This document shows positions 34,672 to 47,500 of a stretch of 64,000 nucleotides of DNA, in pieces. The first letter of the stretch is position 1, and each line of letters opens with the position of its first letter. A program made the translations under genes and the position numbers. The DNA comes from Hyposmocoma kahamanoa. Taxonomy: Eukaryota; Arthropoda; Insecta; Lepidoptera; Cosmopterigidae. Below the pieces are notes generated by a model, which made no database searches, was not told where the DNA came from, and saw only the letters and a list, made by a program, of their open reading frames with translations. The stretch spans positions 368,286-432,285 of the forward strand of contig NW_020655740.1 in assembly GCF_003589595.1 (NCBI RefSeq), given 5' to 3'.

Positions 34672-35201
34672 AAATGTCTTAATTGTGAATGTTACGACTT
34701 TCTGTACTGAATTCTGATTCTTTATTCTTATTTCAACAGTATGTCTATTCGCATCGAAATAAATTGTTATTCATACACATTTTAATAACGACAAGCGGAT
34801 TTGATTATGTATATTAAATTCAAATGAAAAGCTTTAAAATGTGTCTTATATTTGTATTTTTTTGTACACGTACTGCTAAACTTAGACCTGAGGCATATGA
34901 ACCTGTGCCCAGCAGTTGGACGAATAATTGGTCGATAATGATTCAAATGAAACAAGTTCGGTCGTTTATTTCATAAGCGTAATCGACATTTAGTCAATAG
35001 TCGACATAATATTTAAAGACTCCAATCACTATGTGCATACAAGCGGGCAATACTTTTGCACAACGTACGGTCATTTTACTTCATTTTCAAAAAAGGACAA
35101 ATACGTGTAGGTTGTAAGGAGATATCGGAATAGGCTCACCGACAAATAATATACTATGAAATCCCGGTAAAGGGAATCGGACTACTTTAAAAGTTTTTAC
35201 C

Positions 35202-35641
35202 CATCGAGTATACAACTAGAAGTAGAGACGAAATGTCATTTAATTTGTTTGATAACTATTCTGCCATATCATTACCATGACAACTGCGCTCCGATTGGCT
35301 AGCCCGAACTCGAAACAATTGACGAGTGTCATCAAATTGTTTCGCTTCAAATCGGCCAGTTTAAGTAGAGCTTTGCTGTAATGGACGGAAATTGCAAAAT
35401 TACATATTTAATCACCGATGAAATGTGATTCCGTTTGTTTTGTAAATAGATGTTTTTCTGTTTTTCCCCACACCACCGAATAGTAAGTACAGCACGCCAT
35501 GGTTAGAGATATTATTTATTACAATAAATACAATTTCTTTTTCTAGTTGTTGGTGCTGTCTATATTTCAGTGCAAACGAGAGTTGATATTTATAAGTGTA
35601 AGGCCCTTATATCGTCTCTATTTCTTGTTATATACTCGATG
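35202..35641. mobile_element. TIR element family G, copy 2
   Basis: Inverted ends CATCGAGTATACAACTAGAA and TATATACTCGATG, with the same interior landmarks as 23273-23727. Slightly shorter; interior differs by small indels. Confidence 0.75.
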
Positions 35642-35749
35642 CATGCACCACGTGTCAATTTTTTCTATTGTGTGTGTTTTTAACACACAGTGCTACTCGC
35701 TTTGATAAGTTTATCATTTTGAATTCCTTCTATCTGACAGGTCTCGAAA

Positions 35750-36000
35750 AGATCTGGTAAAAACAGCCACAGCTCGAGCCCAGCCGGATGGAAGGATTTT
35801 TTCATTATGTTTGATCTTTGTATTAACAATTATAAGTAGCAGTAGAGCTCCTTGCGAAAGAATCCGAGAGAAATACTGGCAGCTTACCTATTTCTGCCGC
35901 CAAACAGTAATGTCAGCATTACTGTGTTCCGGTCTTGAAGGGTAAGGGCGCTGGTGAATTTACAGGCGCATGAGACTTGTCAACTTATGTCTCGTCTCAT
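35750..36000 (+). repeat. Family B repeat with tRNA-like head remnant
   Basis: CACAGCTCGAGCCCAGCCGG, then GTAGCAGTAGAGCTCCTTGC, GCTTACCTATTTCTGCCGCC and GCATGAGACTTGTCAACTTA. It repeats the head-body arrangement seen at 4340-4700. Confidence 0.6.
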
Positions 36001-36255
36001 GTCTATTTTTAAATGGCTTTTCAAATACTTAAGTACATATAGAAACACGACTACAATATTATTTTTAGAGACAAGAATTTATAGCAAATAATAATTTGTC
36101 GCCAATGTACTCAAATTTAATAAATAATACGCATATTAAAATATGATCAGTTCGGAGTTGTCCCTGGATTTGTGGAAACGAATGTCCACGTCATACTTTC
36201 TTTTAGGTAAATTAACTCCCTTAATCCAGATCACTGCTAATTACATGTCGGAGTT

Positions 36256-36415
36256 GACAACTAACATGGTATTATCTCAAAAATTGCGTTATATTATCTC
36301 ATAAATTTCGCTATATTTAATTTCAAAGTGACAGGACAACGCTATCGCTTTGAAACTAAGAAGGTAATATTAATAGAACTTAATGCCGTTTTGAGATAAT
36401 ACTATATTAGTTGTC
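36256..36415. repeat. 160-bp foldback MITE
   Basis: Left end GACAACTAACATGGTATTAT then CTCAAAA; right end TTTTGAGATAATACTATATT then AGTTGTC. The ends are inverted over about 27 bp. No coding content. Confidence 0.65.
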
Positions 36416-37421
36416 ATGTGCGATATTAGATCTTTTCTGATTACTGCCCGCTTGCCAAAGGTAAAAAATCAAAACGGAATGGTTACATCAAAAATATAGA
36501 ACATAATAAATACATTACAACAAATTTAGGTAAATGCCTATTTCGATTTCTCTACCAAAAATAATCTAGAATGATCCCTGTGACAGTTTATAAAACTACA
36601 CCATGTAACTTTGCAACGACGTGCACTAATTTATGTATGAAATGCGTACCTTTTGTTGTAAGCCTCGCTTTTAAATGAATAGCCTTTGCTTAAGTAAATA
36701 CATAAAATTAAAAATAACACCAAATCAATGTTTATTTGTGAGAAACGAGCGGGAAGATTATTTTTTTCAAATTTATTAATTTTTTTTACGTTAACGTGCA
36801 AATGTACGTCATTACACTTCATTTGCCAGAGATGAGGTATATCGATAAAAGGTATTTCGATAATTTCATTAAAAATGTATGGTGCGTGTATTCAAAGTAT
36901 TAATTGTAATCGTAGGCAATGAATTGACATGTCAGTGTTATTTCTTTTTTGAAATCTACAAATTAACATAATGATATGTGTTTTTTTAAATTTACTAACA
37001 TATTAATTGAAATTGCATTTGAATTATAATGTGTGTTCTATGACTTCAATAATTATATTGAAGGTGTTTGTTATTATACCTCGTTCATTCAGAAAATTAA
37101 AAATATAATGGGAACCTTTGTTTCAAAAATCAAATACACCATCGACTTTACCACATCCCTATAAGAAACGTCAATTGAAGTGTCACGGGGATGGTCCTAG
37201 CTTGTGTTTAGTTATATATATAAATATAAGTTATAAGTGTTTAATGGCTTGTTTACATTAATTTAGTATTTAGGTGAGTCTTAATTAACTGCCAGTTGAA
37301 CGCAGCCGCGTTTCTAGTAGCACATAGTACTAAGATAACTGTCCCTAAGTGAGAGTTGCATAGTGTTAGAGAAAAATGCCTTATTGTACTTAAATGTGCT
37401 TCAAATATTGTTAAGAAACCA
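36416..37421. other. AT-rich intergenic, nothing recognised
   Basis: No conserved ORF or clear repeat. Simple T- and A-rich tracts. Confidence 0.4.
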
Positions 37422-37546
37422 GTAAGTAAAGGGTTTTCCATCAAGGGCGGGTGGATTTTGACAGTTAACAGCGGCCATATTGTTGAAGCCCATCTGTTCG
37501 TTTCTATCCAATCTGTTGTTTATTTTTCTGTCACCAAAAACAAATC

Positions 37547-37768
37547 ATGTCAAGTTACAGCGTTGAGCATAATGTGCAAATAATAAAAATTTATTATCAA
37601 AATGGGTGTTCTGTTGTGGCAACGACTGCCTCGGGTTCTCCTGAACACTCTCACAAACAGCGGCAATGTTTTCGGCAGATCTCGCGTTTCGTTGATGATT
37701 CATTGAACGGGTCGACTCGAAATTGGCCACCAAACTTGAATAATCGACTGGGAATGATGACCACGTAA
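37547..37768 (+). pseudogene. Transposase N-terminal helix-turn-helix remnant
   Basis: 73 codons. The start MSSYSVEHNVQIIKIYYQNG followed by CSVVATT resembles the HTH of an IS630/Tc1/mariner-related transposase group (YSxExRVxIVxIYYxNG). Conservation of frame decays after about residue 50, and the catalytic domain is absent. Confidence 0.6.
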
Positions 37769-37800
37769 ACCGTAACATGGGCGCATTAGTACACAGTACT

Positions 37801-38056
37801 AAAAAACCGACTCAAAAGTGCTTGCAGTTACACGTATTTCCCAAGTTTTATTGAAACCGGTTACCGCGAAATCGGATCCATCCCCTAGTTTGCCACCCTT
37901 AGAGGTGGAATATTTTCTACAAAATTAAATGGGGCCTCTAAAACAGAGTCATCAAAATCTGTTCACAAATTTTATTCGGAGTTATCGCGTAACATACATA
38001 CAAAAAACATACCTACAGTCGAATTGATAACCTCCTTTTTTTTTAAAGTCGGTCAA
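37801..38056 (+). repeat. MITE family D nested in the deleted transposon
   Basis: Preceded by AGTACACAGTACTAAAAAAC, as in the copies at 8206 and 45838, and ending TTTAAAGTCGGTC. It lies inside 37422-38130 and is therefore younger than that element. Confidence 0.65.
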
Positions 38057-38269
38057 AAAGCAACCTCACCAATTTTGCCGCTATGAATTGTCAAAATCTA
38101 CCCGCCCTTGATGGAAAACCGTTTACTTACCACAAAAATATTTTTGCACCGACAATCGTAGAACACTAGACATTCCTGTTGTATAGTAATTGTAAGTAAA
38201 GGTTTGTAAGTCATATGGAAAGCAGTTGGTACTTGTTTAGCAGCTGTACAGTTTCTGGTTAGAGTTCGT

Positions 38270-38945
38270 TCAGGGCAGTGCCGCCACCACACCTAACCAG
38301 TAACCCTCGCGTTATTTTAATATGGTTTTGAAGGATAAGAGTGCTGGTGGAACCACAGGGACATGGGACTTGTCAACGTATCGTCGGGGAGGGATGCACT
38401 TATGCGTAACTAGCATTTGATTATGAGTTTCTATTTCCGTAACCAAATTGTGTGTGATTTACGGGAATCTATTGTTCTTAGCAGCTTGATTTTGATTGCC
38501 TCTGGAACACACAAATTAGAAATATATAGTAGGAATCAGGTTCACCTTCTCGCTCAGAAACTCATCTGATTTCGAGACTACCAGGTCGTATCAATTCCGG
38601 TTTGAATCAAAATCAGTACGCTGTAAACAACATAAATTAATGCTTACTGTGCAAATGCAAAAATGGAGGTCGTAGCCATTGAACTAACAAAGTAACGTTA
38701 AATCCCTCTCCTGTGAAATATGTGCAGGTGGCACTGCAACTGTTATGGACAGGCGTGTCACTTACCACGAGACACATCGTCCCGTCACTAGACGTGTATT
38801 ATAAAAAAAGAACTTTTCTGGACAAGTACCTCTACTGCTACTAAAATTGCGTGGTAGTGTCCGTCAGGTATTTGCGATTTAATGCTTCAGGGTGGCACTG
38901 CAACTGTTATAGATAAGTTTGTCGCTTAGTGACGCACGACTTGTT
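38270..38945 (+). repeat. Three family B repeat pieces in a row
   Basis: 38310-38395 (GGTTTTGAAGGATAAGAGTG, GGGACATGGGACTTGTCAAC), 38725-38800 (GGTGGCACTGCAACTGTTAT) and 38815-38945 (TACCTCTACTGCT, GGTGGCACTGCAACTGTTAT). The first and second could be one copy broken by 38400-38720. No gene in between. Confidence 0.5.
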
Positions 38946-39553
38946 ACATAAAAAAAAAAATTAAAAAAGCGGTTCCGAGGTCTACTGTTGGTACCCCTGT
39001 GGAGGCATGTACCTATGTACATAATACATAATATAATATTTACTAGCAACACTTGTGGCCAACGATGAACAAACCCATTATCTTGTTTTATTAGGGACAA
39101 AAAACAACAGGACAACGCTAGTAACAAACGGTCGTATGTACTAATTTATACATAATTAAGTACTACCAACAATATCATCCACGAATTACTATAAAAATGA
39201 TAATAAGAATAAGAATAATTCCAGTCAATCATGCTATGTACTCAGTGATTCTGTAACAGCTGCTCTAAATTCAATATTTGAGACGTCTCTTGAAATGCCT
39301 AAATCCCTAAAACGACAGTTGTACAGAGGTTTCTGGTGCAGAGGGCGTATGTGACACCAGCTGCTTTCTATAAGAAATAATGGATGAACGGGAGGTTGCC
39401 TTCGCAGCGTTGGAGGCGATCGATGGTGATAGTTTGTTTACCTCGTAGGTTTGTGATAGACGCATTTGTTTTCTCTATTTAACGGTGATGCACGGAATAA
39501 AACGAACCAAAACATTTTGGCGTTTACTTTCATTCCTCTCCTTGTAATATTAA

Positions 39554-39650
39554 GGCTCAATTTACATTGCAGCGGAACAAAGTGAAAGCGCATAATGAAC
39601 TTTCTGGTCAATTGAGTTCCATTCCGTTCTGCCGCAATACAAATTGAGCC
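39554..39650. repeat. 97-bp MITE
   Basis: Ends GGCTCAATTTACATTGCAGC and GCCGCAATACAAATTGAGCC are inverted, with GGAAC and GTTCC-like pieces inward. A related end occurs near 10270-10310. Confidence 0.65.
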
Positions 39651-40086
39651 GAACTGGCACTGTAACTGCTATGAACAGGCACGTTAAATCTATAAATCCA
39701 AAAATGCACAATTTAACCGAAAATAAGAATAGTTTATTGCGTAAGCGCCGAGACACACGTGATCTTAAAATCAAAACATAATTATAATGATTAAAGAAAT
39801 AATAATAACAAACGCGTGTCGCGGCGCACGCAAACGGGATTTGCTCAGCTATTAGCTACAGGCTGGTTTGTAAAATAACATATCGTAGATAAAAAAAAAC
39901 GTGAGTAATTTACAAAAAACTTAAAATCATTCAAGTAGTATTTTTAAAATTACCGGCAAAGTATTTATCGACTAGAAGAGTTAATCGGCTTCGTATTTTC
40001 AATATGTTCCATTACAATTACTTTTTTCCATCTGACGTAACTTCATCGTGTGCAGTTGTGAAAATTAACATTAATGTTATATTGCG
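39651..40086. other. AT-rich intergenic, nothing recognised
   Basis: No conserved ORF or inverted repeat. Confidence 0.4.
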
Positions 40087-40643
40087 ATTATCACACTGCC
40101 CCACGCAGCGGAGTGCGGTACGAGAGACGGATCACGCGTGCGGTGACGGAGACGCACAGTTCTGCGTCAACATGCGGTTGGCCCCGCGCCGCATAAAGCG
40201 CACTTAGCAGTTGAATACTTTGACAAAATGGCTAATAACTAATAATACAGAACTCAGAACATTCAGGACGCTGCAGTTATAATGTCTATTTGGTTCTTGA
40301 GGGGTCAAATAAAAGGACATCGTATTTGTCACTTCTTCCCATTGCCTATTTAGACTCGGTTACCATATTCTTAACAGTTTATGTTCCAAATTGCTGGCTG
40401 AACAACATTTCAAATATAAATTCGTCGACATCGAAGTCCTTTGCAGATAACTATACCATGAATATGGCCTTACGCATAAAAATCTGCACAGTAGTGCGTA
40501 GCGAAGTATGCCATGCCATACTGGGCTGCGGTGCTGTACGGTGCGTGTTTTCTATACATACTGAGATACTTCGGAACAACGTTAAAAACACAATTATCAC
40601 ACTGCTCCGCACACTGTTGCGTGCGGCGTGGCAGTGCGATAAT
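40087..40643 (-). mobile_element. Degenerate DNA transposon, possible MADF-protein fragment
   Basis: The left end ATTATCACACTGCCCCACGC (40087) is inverted at the right (GCGTGGCAGTGCGATAAT, ending 40643), and a direct copy at 40593 makes a local hairpin. Minus strand near 40375-40440 reads KDFDVDEFIFEM and, one frame over, VQPAIWNIN, which resembles the start of a MADF domain as carried by Harbinger-like and related elements. Frameshifted, non-functional. Unusually GC-rich patches at 40095-40200. Confidence 0.4.
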
Positions 40644-41541
40644 GGCCTTAGTGTAGGTAATTAACTATAAAAGTGATTTCAATTATCATAAATGTTAATG
40701 AATGATAACGTAAACATATAAAACATTTATTTATTGTTTTATCGAATTAAAAAATATATAATTCGCCACTACTACGTCGTAAATTTATGTCGCTCTAATT
40801 TTGTCGACCTGTCATTCTAGTCATGGTAATTTAACCGGAGTATAGTGGACTAATTTCACAAAAATACATGAAAATCATGAAAACATCATCATATTCATAA
40901 CCGTTAATAAGACTGTTGTGTACAGTCAAGCGGACGTCAAACTTGACACTTTGTACTTTGGACCGTTCTTATCGTGAGTGGCATAGAGTTAGATTTAAGT
41001 CTTAAGTGTCAAGCTTGACTCTTGGCCTTGTACAATTGTTCAGCATTTTATTTTTATTTCATAATCATATCCCCGTAATCGAGATACCAATCCGCGATGG
41101 TGGTACCCACAAAGATATTAACATGTAAGTACTTAGTGCATTTGACAAAGATTATATCACTGTTGTAGCACGAAAATACTGTGCTGAATATCTTAATTTT
41201 TCCAAATTATGTTTCATATCTATAGGAATAACTAAAATAATAATGTGACAGCCCTACCCTCCGAGTGACGTGAAGACATTGACGCACCGAACGAGCACGA
41301 GTTGGATTACTTGTACTTGCTTATACTATGGTTTAGAACTGGCGCCAGTCGCTGCAACAGTGTAAATCAGCCATATCTTGGAGAAAAATGTGGGTATATC
41401 GAAAAATACTTCACCAAATTCACAGATGCTAGCCTAACGAATGAAAAAGCTGGTCTTTTCTTAGTGCTATTAAAAAATACATAAATTGTTAGCAAAAAGT
41501 GAATATTATTAACTGAATAGTGACTTCATTAAATTAAAAAT

Positions 41542-44500
41542 ATGGAAGAATATGCATTCGAGACAAAAAACGTAAGTTTTTTATCAAATTTAAATAACAC
41601 TATTGGAGGTACCGTAAAACTACTAAGATATTTATTTTCAGGTTGCATTTTGAACCATATTCCAGCTAGATATCGTACTTTAATTACGTATTGTTTTATA
41701 GATTTCTCCTAAACATGTACGCCGTTAATCTTGTAGTGTACTTATTAGCATCTAAGGTAATGAATGTCCTAGGTACAGGTAGTTAAAAAAAACATAAGCA
41801 AACGTGTTTTAGCAATTTCAACCCTTAATCGGAGGGTAATGATGGATTGTTTGATTTTTTCTGGTTAAATATACAAAAAAGCGTTTCATAGGTGGATAAT
41901 ATATGACCATTGTCTGATAACAGTACCAAAAACTGGCAACTATGTGGCCATTGTCTGAACAAGACTCAGGAAACTATTTAATAAATTTAGCAGTTTTAAT
42001 CGATATAAAACATAAATGTCTTGATATGGGTTAGAGTGGCAAGATTGAAAGTCTTTGCTACTTTCGTATGTAGCAAAACGGTAGTTTCTTTACAATTTAC
42101 GTGTTATCTCGTCGGAAAAAAGATTGCTGAAGTACTCATTGGGCTGGGTCTCATGTGTATATGACATCTTTGGACAGAACTTTGGTGTAAACTGGGGTTT
42201 ACGATGAATAATTTTTTTTAATTGTCCAGTCCTCATTAGTTCTTTCTGGTTTCGAGTAGGTAAGTTACAATTCAATGATGAAGAAGCACTTGCTACAAGT
42301 GTTATTGTCAGACACGTTGCCAGTGGTAATATTGGCACCTATTTCTACCCCATCATACCTACTCCTCAAGCACAGTCATCACGTTCACAGCATCGTCAGT
42401 ATTTTGCGAACTACCCCCAAAAATGTTTTGTAACCTGCGGTCAATAAAGTCGTCGTTAGGAATTTCTGTTATAACGACTTGAGGAGAATCAATACGCGAC
42501 CAATTTTCTAAAATGTTCACGAGTGCACGGTCAGACAGTGGCCTATTCGACGCCATTTTTCTCTGTAAAAATGAAAAATTTGCTCTATAACTATAGAAAG
42601 CAATAATAAATTGTACAAAATGAAAAAAAAAAATACGATAACAAACGGACAATGGTCACAGCCACATACTTTTAACACATTTTTTGAATACACATTTTAA
42701 TTTAATAATATATCCACCTGAATAAATAGTAGTTTTTATCTAAAATACAGGATTCCTCTAGTTCAGGTATATGTGTTATATTTTACATTTATTCGTATAA
42801 TTAGTCTTTAGTTACACATTTGTGCAATAAGTTATACAATAAACAATTTCGTTATTATATTACGCTTTTGCAGTCGAAAGTCTACAATCGCGGTCTGGAT
42901 AGATTTGTTTTTCCCCGTCACGTAATCTATGACAAACGTATGCGACGAGAATATATTAACACTCTGGAGAGAGTAGATATTTGGGTAAGTCAAATAACAG
43001 TCTTTACTAATAAATTAAGGACCCTCCTCACTCAGTTCACTGCTTTTTTTATAATGCCAAATGGCGGAACGAACAAGCGGTAAGCGACACCCCTATCCAT
43101 AACAGTTGCAGTGCCACTCAGAGCTTTAAATCGCAAAGATCTTAGGGGTGCTGCCACTGCGCCCGTCACCCTGAGACACAACAGCCCCATGTGCCTGTAA
43201 TTTCGCCAGCACCTTTCCAAATCGGAACGCAGTAGATGATGAAATACACAAAGGAACACTGCTGCACTGGATATATCCATAAATTCTCCCTAATTATTCA
43301 CGGTACACAATACACTTAGTACACAGATAGTACTTTCTTTTCAGAATGCAAAGTACCAGCAACGAAAGAAATTCAAGAACCGCTTTATCGGCGAGTTAGG
43401 TTTAAAAGATCAATTCAAACTTCCTAAAGACGAAGAGAGCGAGCCGTCATGGCCTTGCGTGCCTAGAAAACGGTCATATTTATCCACGGCTTGTAATATT
43501 TTGAGCCTTCCCAATTACAGTTATGCTCGTTGTAAGTTTTTTTTTATTGTTTATTTAACTAGGACCTTTATCGCTTAGCGATGATGCCAGGCCCATCGTT
43601 ACAGATCGTCCTTAATTCTACTTAGATCTATTTAACTTGAGTATTAACTTATGTATACATTCCATTGGCCAGAATATCATGAGGCTTTGTTAATAGCTCA
43701 CTTTACACGGTCAGTCTATCGCGCGTGATCAGGCCCTGATTTCAATTCAAGATCAGCAGCTTGATTATGATTGCCTCTCCCGATCGGAAACCGCGTCTTT
43801 TCCGAGTCGCCTGCACACTCAATCGTGCACTGTGTGTGTGTGTTTGAATTTTTTAAGCTAACGTTCTTTGGCGCGCGATTATTCGTGTTTGTTTTCGTCA
43901 CAACGGAAAGAGCGTCCGTGTAAAGGTCCTCTTTCCTTACTACTTTTTGATTTCTGTATCATGCACGCGTGATAAAATTTCTGTGTAAAGCCCGCTATTA
44001 ATGAGGTTAAAATGCCAAAATCTGTTCGTCTGATTCCAACCTCAGTGGAAATTAAGGCCCCGCGTATATCAAAAAGTGGGTACATAACATGTGTAGAGAT
44101 TCAGTTCCAGAATATATTATTCCTATGATCTCGTACCTAAACTGCATTCGAAAGAAAGAAACGCACAAGTAGTGAATTCTGAATTCGGTGATAAATGTGT
44201 TTAAGTAACTGTTAGGTTTTTCTGATAAAAAGAATTGTTAAAATATACGTTTCATATGAAGTAGTTTCTTTATGAAACTTTCATTGTAATTTAATTACAT
44301 TTATTTTAAAAGAAAGGAAGAAAATGCTGCAACAAAACAAAATAACTGTATAAACACAGGCATATTCATATAAAAACACTCCATACTTGAATTACATACA
44401 GGTTAGACATAGTAAATAAAGGAACTTACCCCAAAAGGGCTTGTATTTATGCAAACATTATGTTCTACATGCAGTTAAGTTACATGATTTTCAATGTAAT

Positions 44501-47500
44501 AACTGGTCAGAATTTGAAATGTAGTCGGGCACGTCTGCTCGCTTCGGAAATTTAGTAGAGAGTGGCGACGAAACGGAGAAAAGTAAGAGTGACGAAGAGA
44601 AGGAATTAAAAAACGATTCGAAATTTTTACGAAGTTTTAGGTAGGTCAGGAACCAGAGAAAATGGTGACAAATTGGCGGGATGACGATGGACGAGTCGCA
44701 TTGTCACAGGTTCATTCGGGTCTCCGCACACATATACAGCCTCCCAGAGCATGGAAGTCCCAGAGCATGATTTAAAGTTAAAAGTGGGGTCCATTTGTAT
44801 GTAAATTCGTAACATTAGTTTTTCCGATGGATTACTTAACGGGCCTAAAGTCATTATTGTTTAGAACAGTTCGTAAAACTGAATCGCACTCTTAATACAA
44901 TAGTGTATTAACTCAAACAGAGGACTTTCTCAGAAACGATGAAAAACGAATTACTCACTTCCCGCAAAAAATAATTAAAATTTATGTATGTTATAGTTTA
45001 TTATAGACACTTAAACAATTTCTCAAATATATTTATAAATGAAATGGAAAAAATAATTTCATGTTTCTGAATAAGGATTATTTTGAGTTAAGTAGATATC
45101 TTTTGATTGTTTCTTACAATATTCTAACGACAGTTATTTGACGTGTACAGAATCAAATTTTACATTCAGTAGTGATATAATATTAAATTTCACATATTTT
45201 GAGTTACAACACTATTATAATAGCATGTCTGTGGGTCGGTCCCCGAGTCGTATGAACTTACGCAAATACAAGTGCATCTATGAATGTACTTTTTACTTCA
45301 AATATTATTGCTATTTATTTGTAAGTCAATGTTGCTAATGCTTTTTCTTCAGTTCCAGAGATCATCGACTGGAGTACGGGCAATATCATAGTAGTGGGTC
45401 TGGGCAACAATTATCATATGTTCAGCTGGCAAAGCCAGAGGCTGACAGGTCACGGTGTTACCGGGAGTAAGATTAACTGCTGTAAGTTTAATCCACGTGG
45501 AGACGTGTTGTTGGTAAGTATTTATGTGAAATTATTGCCTCCGTGGCCGAACGGTAAACGATACACATTTTTCAACTAGCTTTAACTTCAAAGCCAATGC
45601 CTCTACCGTTCGACTAAACCGAATTTTTACTTTTTTTTTCAATCATTTATTCATTTGGAACACCAACAGATTACACAGAAAGAATAAGATTAAAAAACAA
45701 AATGTTGTCTGATAACAGATACCTATCCACATCACTCAATATATCTCAATATATACTTCTTCTATTTTTTTCTATCTTCTAAGATATATATCTAAAATAT
45801 ATACCCAGATACAAAAATAATAATAAAATAATCTCAGTACAGAGTACTAAAAAAACCGACCTCAAAAGTACGTGGAATTACGTCTATTTGCTAAGTTTCA
45901 TTGAAATATCCCCTAGTTCGCCACTATACAGGACTTGATACTGGAAATAATAAAAATAGGTTCTCACTACGACACTACTCAAAGTATATCGAGAGAAAAA
46001 CGCCTTGAATTGGAGAAATAGCAAAATCAACAAAATGATTGCTAAAAGTAATTGCTCCTAAATTAAAGTTAGGCGCTATTTATAAAAATGAATCTTCATG
46101 CGTAAACAGCCACCCTGTGGATGATTTTCTTCAAAATGAAATGGGACCACTATGGAAGACTTCCAACAAAAAAGAATCATGAAAATCGGTTCACAAATAC
46201 CGGAGTTATCGCGTAACATACATACAAAAATAAAAAAGAACATACAGTCGAATTGAGAACCTCCTCCTTTTTTGAAGTCGGTTAATAAAAATGAAAACAA
46301 CATTGAATATTAATAATCCAATTATTCAATAATGTATGTACTAAAATGTAAGGTAAATAATTGATTATAAGAACGGAATAAATAGTTGATTGATGTAAGT
46401 ATGGCAGTGCAACTTAGGAACACGCAATCAACATTTAAATTTATAGAAAGAATCATTAAATTATTGATCGTGTTTTATGAACGACACATTTTTTTTTTTT
46501 ACTTTTTTTAATAATTTGGCTGGCGTAGTATCGAGACTTAAAATAGATTTGCTTTCAGATAGGAACAAATGCTAACTTCGTGGAGCTACACGACGAAACA
46601 TTGGTCAAAAGCTCTCCAAACGCTTATTGCAAATGTGCAACAGTGGGCCACGACATCTGTACCATCACCAGCATAGATTGGAGCCCTACCGGCAACTCTT
46701 TCGTCGTGTTAGTATCTCCTATTATTACACATGCTACAAACACTGCCGTGCTTACGACAAGAACAGTAGGCGCGTTTATCTCACACGAATTTGGTGTTCA
46801 GAGACCGAACTGTCATAGCAAAATACGCTGTTTTTATTGTACCTACCCACTTTTTATTATCGCTACCTACCGTCGACCTTCAATTGAAAAGCAACCATTC
46901 TCCCATCGCTTTACTAAATAAATAATTGTAATTTCCAAGTCTCAGTCATTGTGCATTCGGTTCTGGACGGCTGCAGACCGCGGGCAACTCTATGAGCGCG
47001 TGCTTAGGTTCCTTTTTCCTCGTTACTGAGATTTAGTAGGTTATTACAGCGTAGGTATTTTCGATTTTATGTGAGAGTGATGTATCTGTTACGTAATCTG
47101 TGGCTGTAGTTTTATTTCCAATAGATAATTACTCACCGTCTGGAAAATCTTAACTTAACAGAGGCTGTTCACAAGGGGCAGTAAGTGCGTTTGACCAATT
47201 TGGACTCCACTGCAGTCGCTGGAAAGACAAAGGCCGGTCGGACATCATAGCGGTGAGGGTGTCTCCCGACGCTCGTTACGTTGCCGTGGCGTCCATGAAG
47301 TCCGCCGTTGTGCATTTACTATTGTGGCCGTCGTTGCAGTACTATTCCAATGTGGACGTCGATGATTCGTATGTCAAAGTAAGTTTCTAGTTCTTGTTCC
47401 AATTTCTTTGAGCAGTTTTTCATGAGTTGCCGAGTTGAAACCAAAAAATACCTATGTCAATAAATGTAGAATGACCTTGCAGAATCCTCATTCAATTCAG

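Larger units (their letters stand above)
37422..38130 (+). mobile_element. Internally deleted Tc1/mariner-like transposon
   Basis: Long inverted ends (about 50 bp) begin GTAAGTAAAGGGTTTTCCAT on the left and are complemented by ATGGAAAACCGTTTACTTAC on the right. The interior keeps only the N-terminal DNA-binding part of a transposase (37547-37768) and is interrupted by a family D MITE (37801-38056). Confidence 0.7.

Noticed and set aside
32000..41541. miR-193/miR-2788 precursors expected near some cortex loci
   Set aside because: I looked for their mature sequences on both strands through the window and recognised none; they may lie outside.
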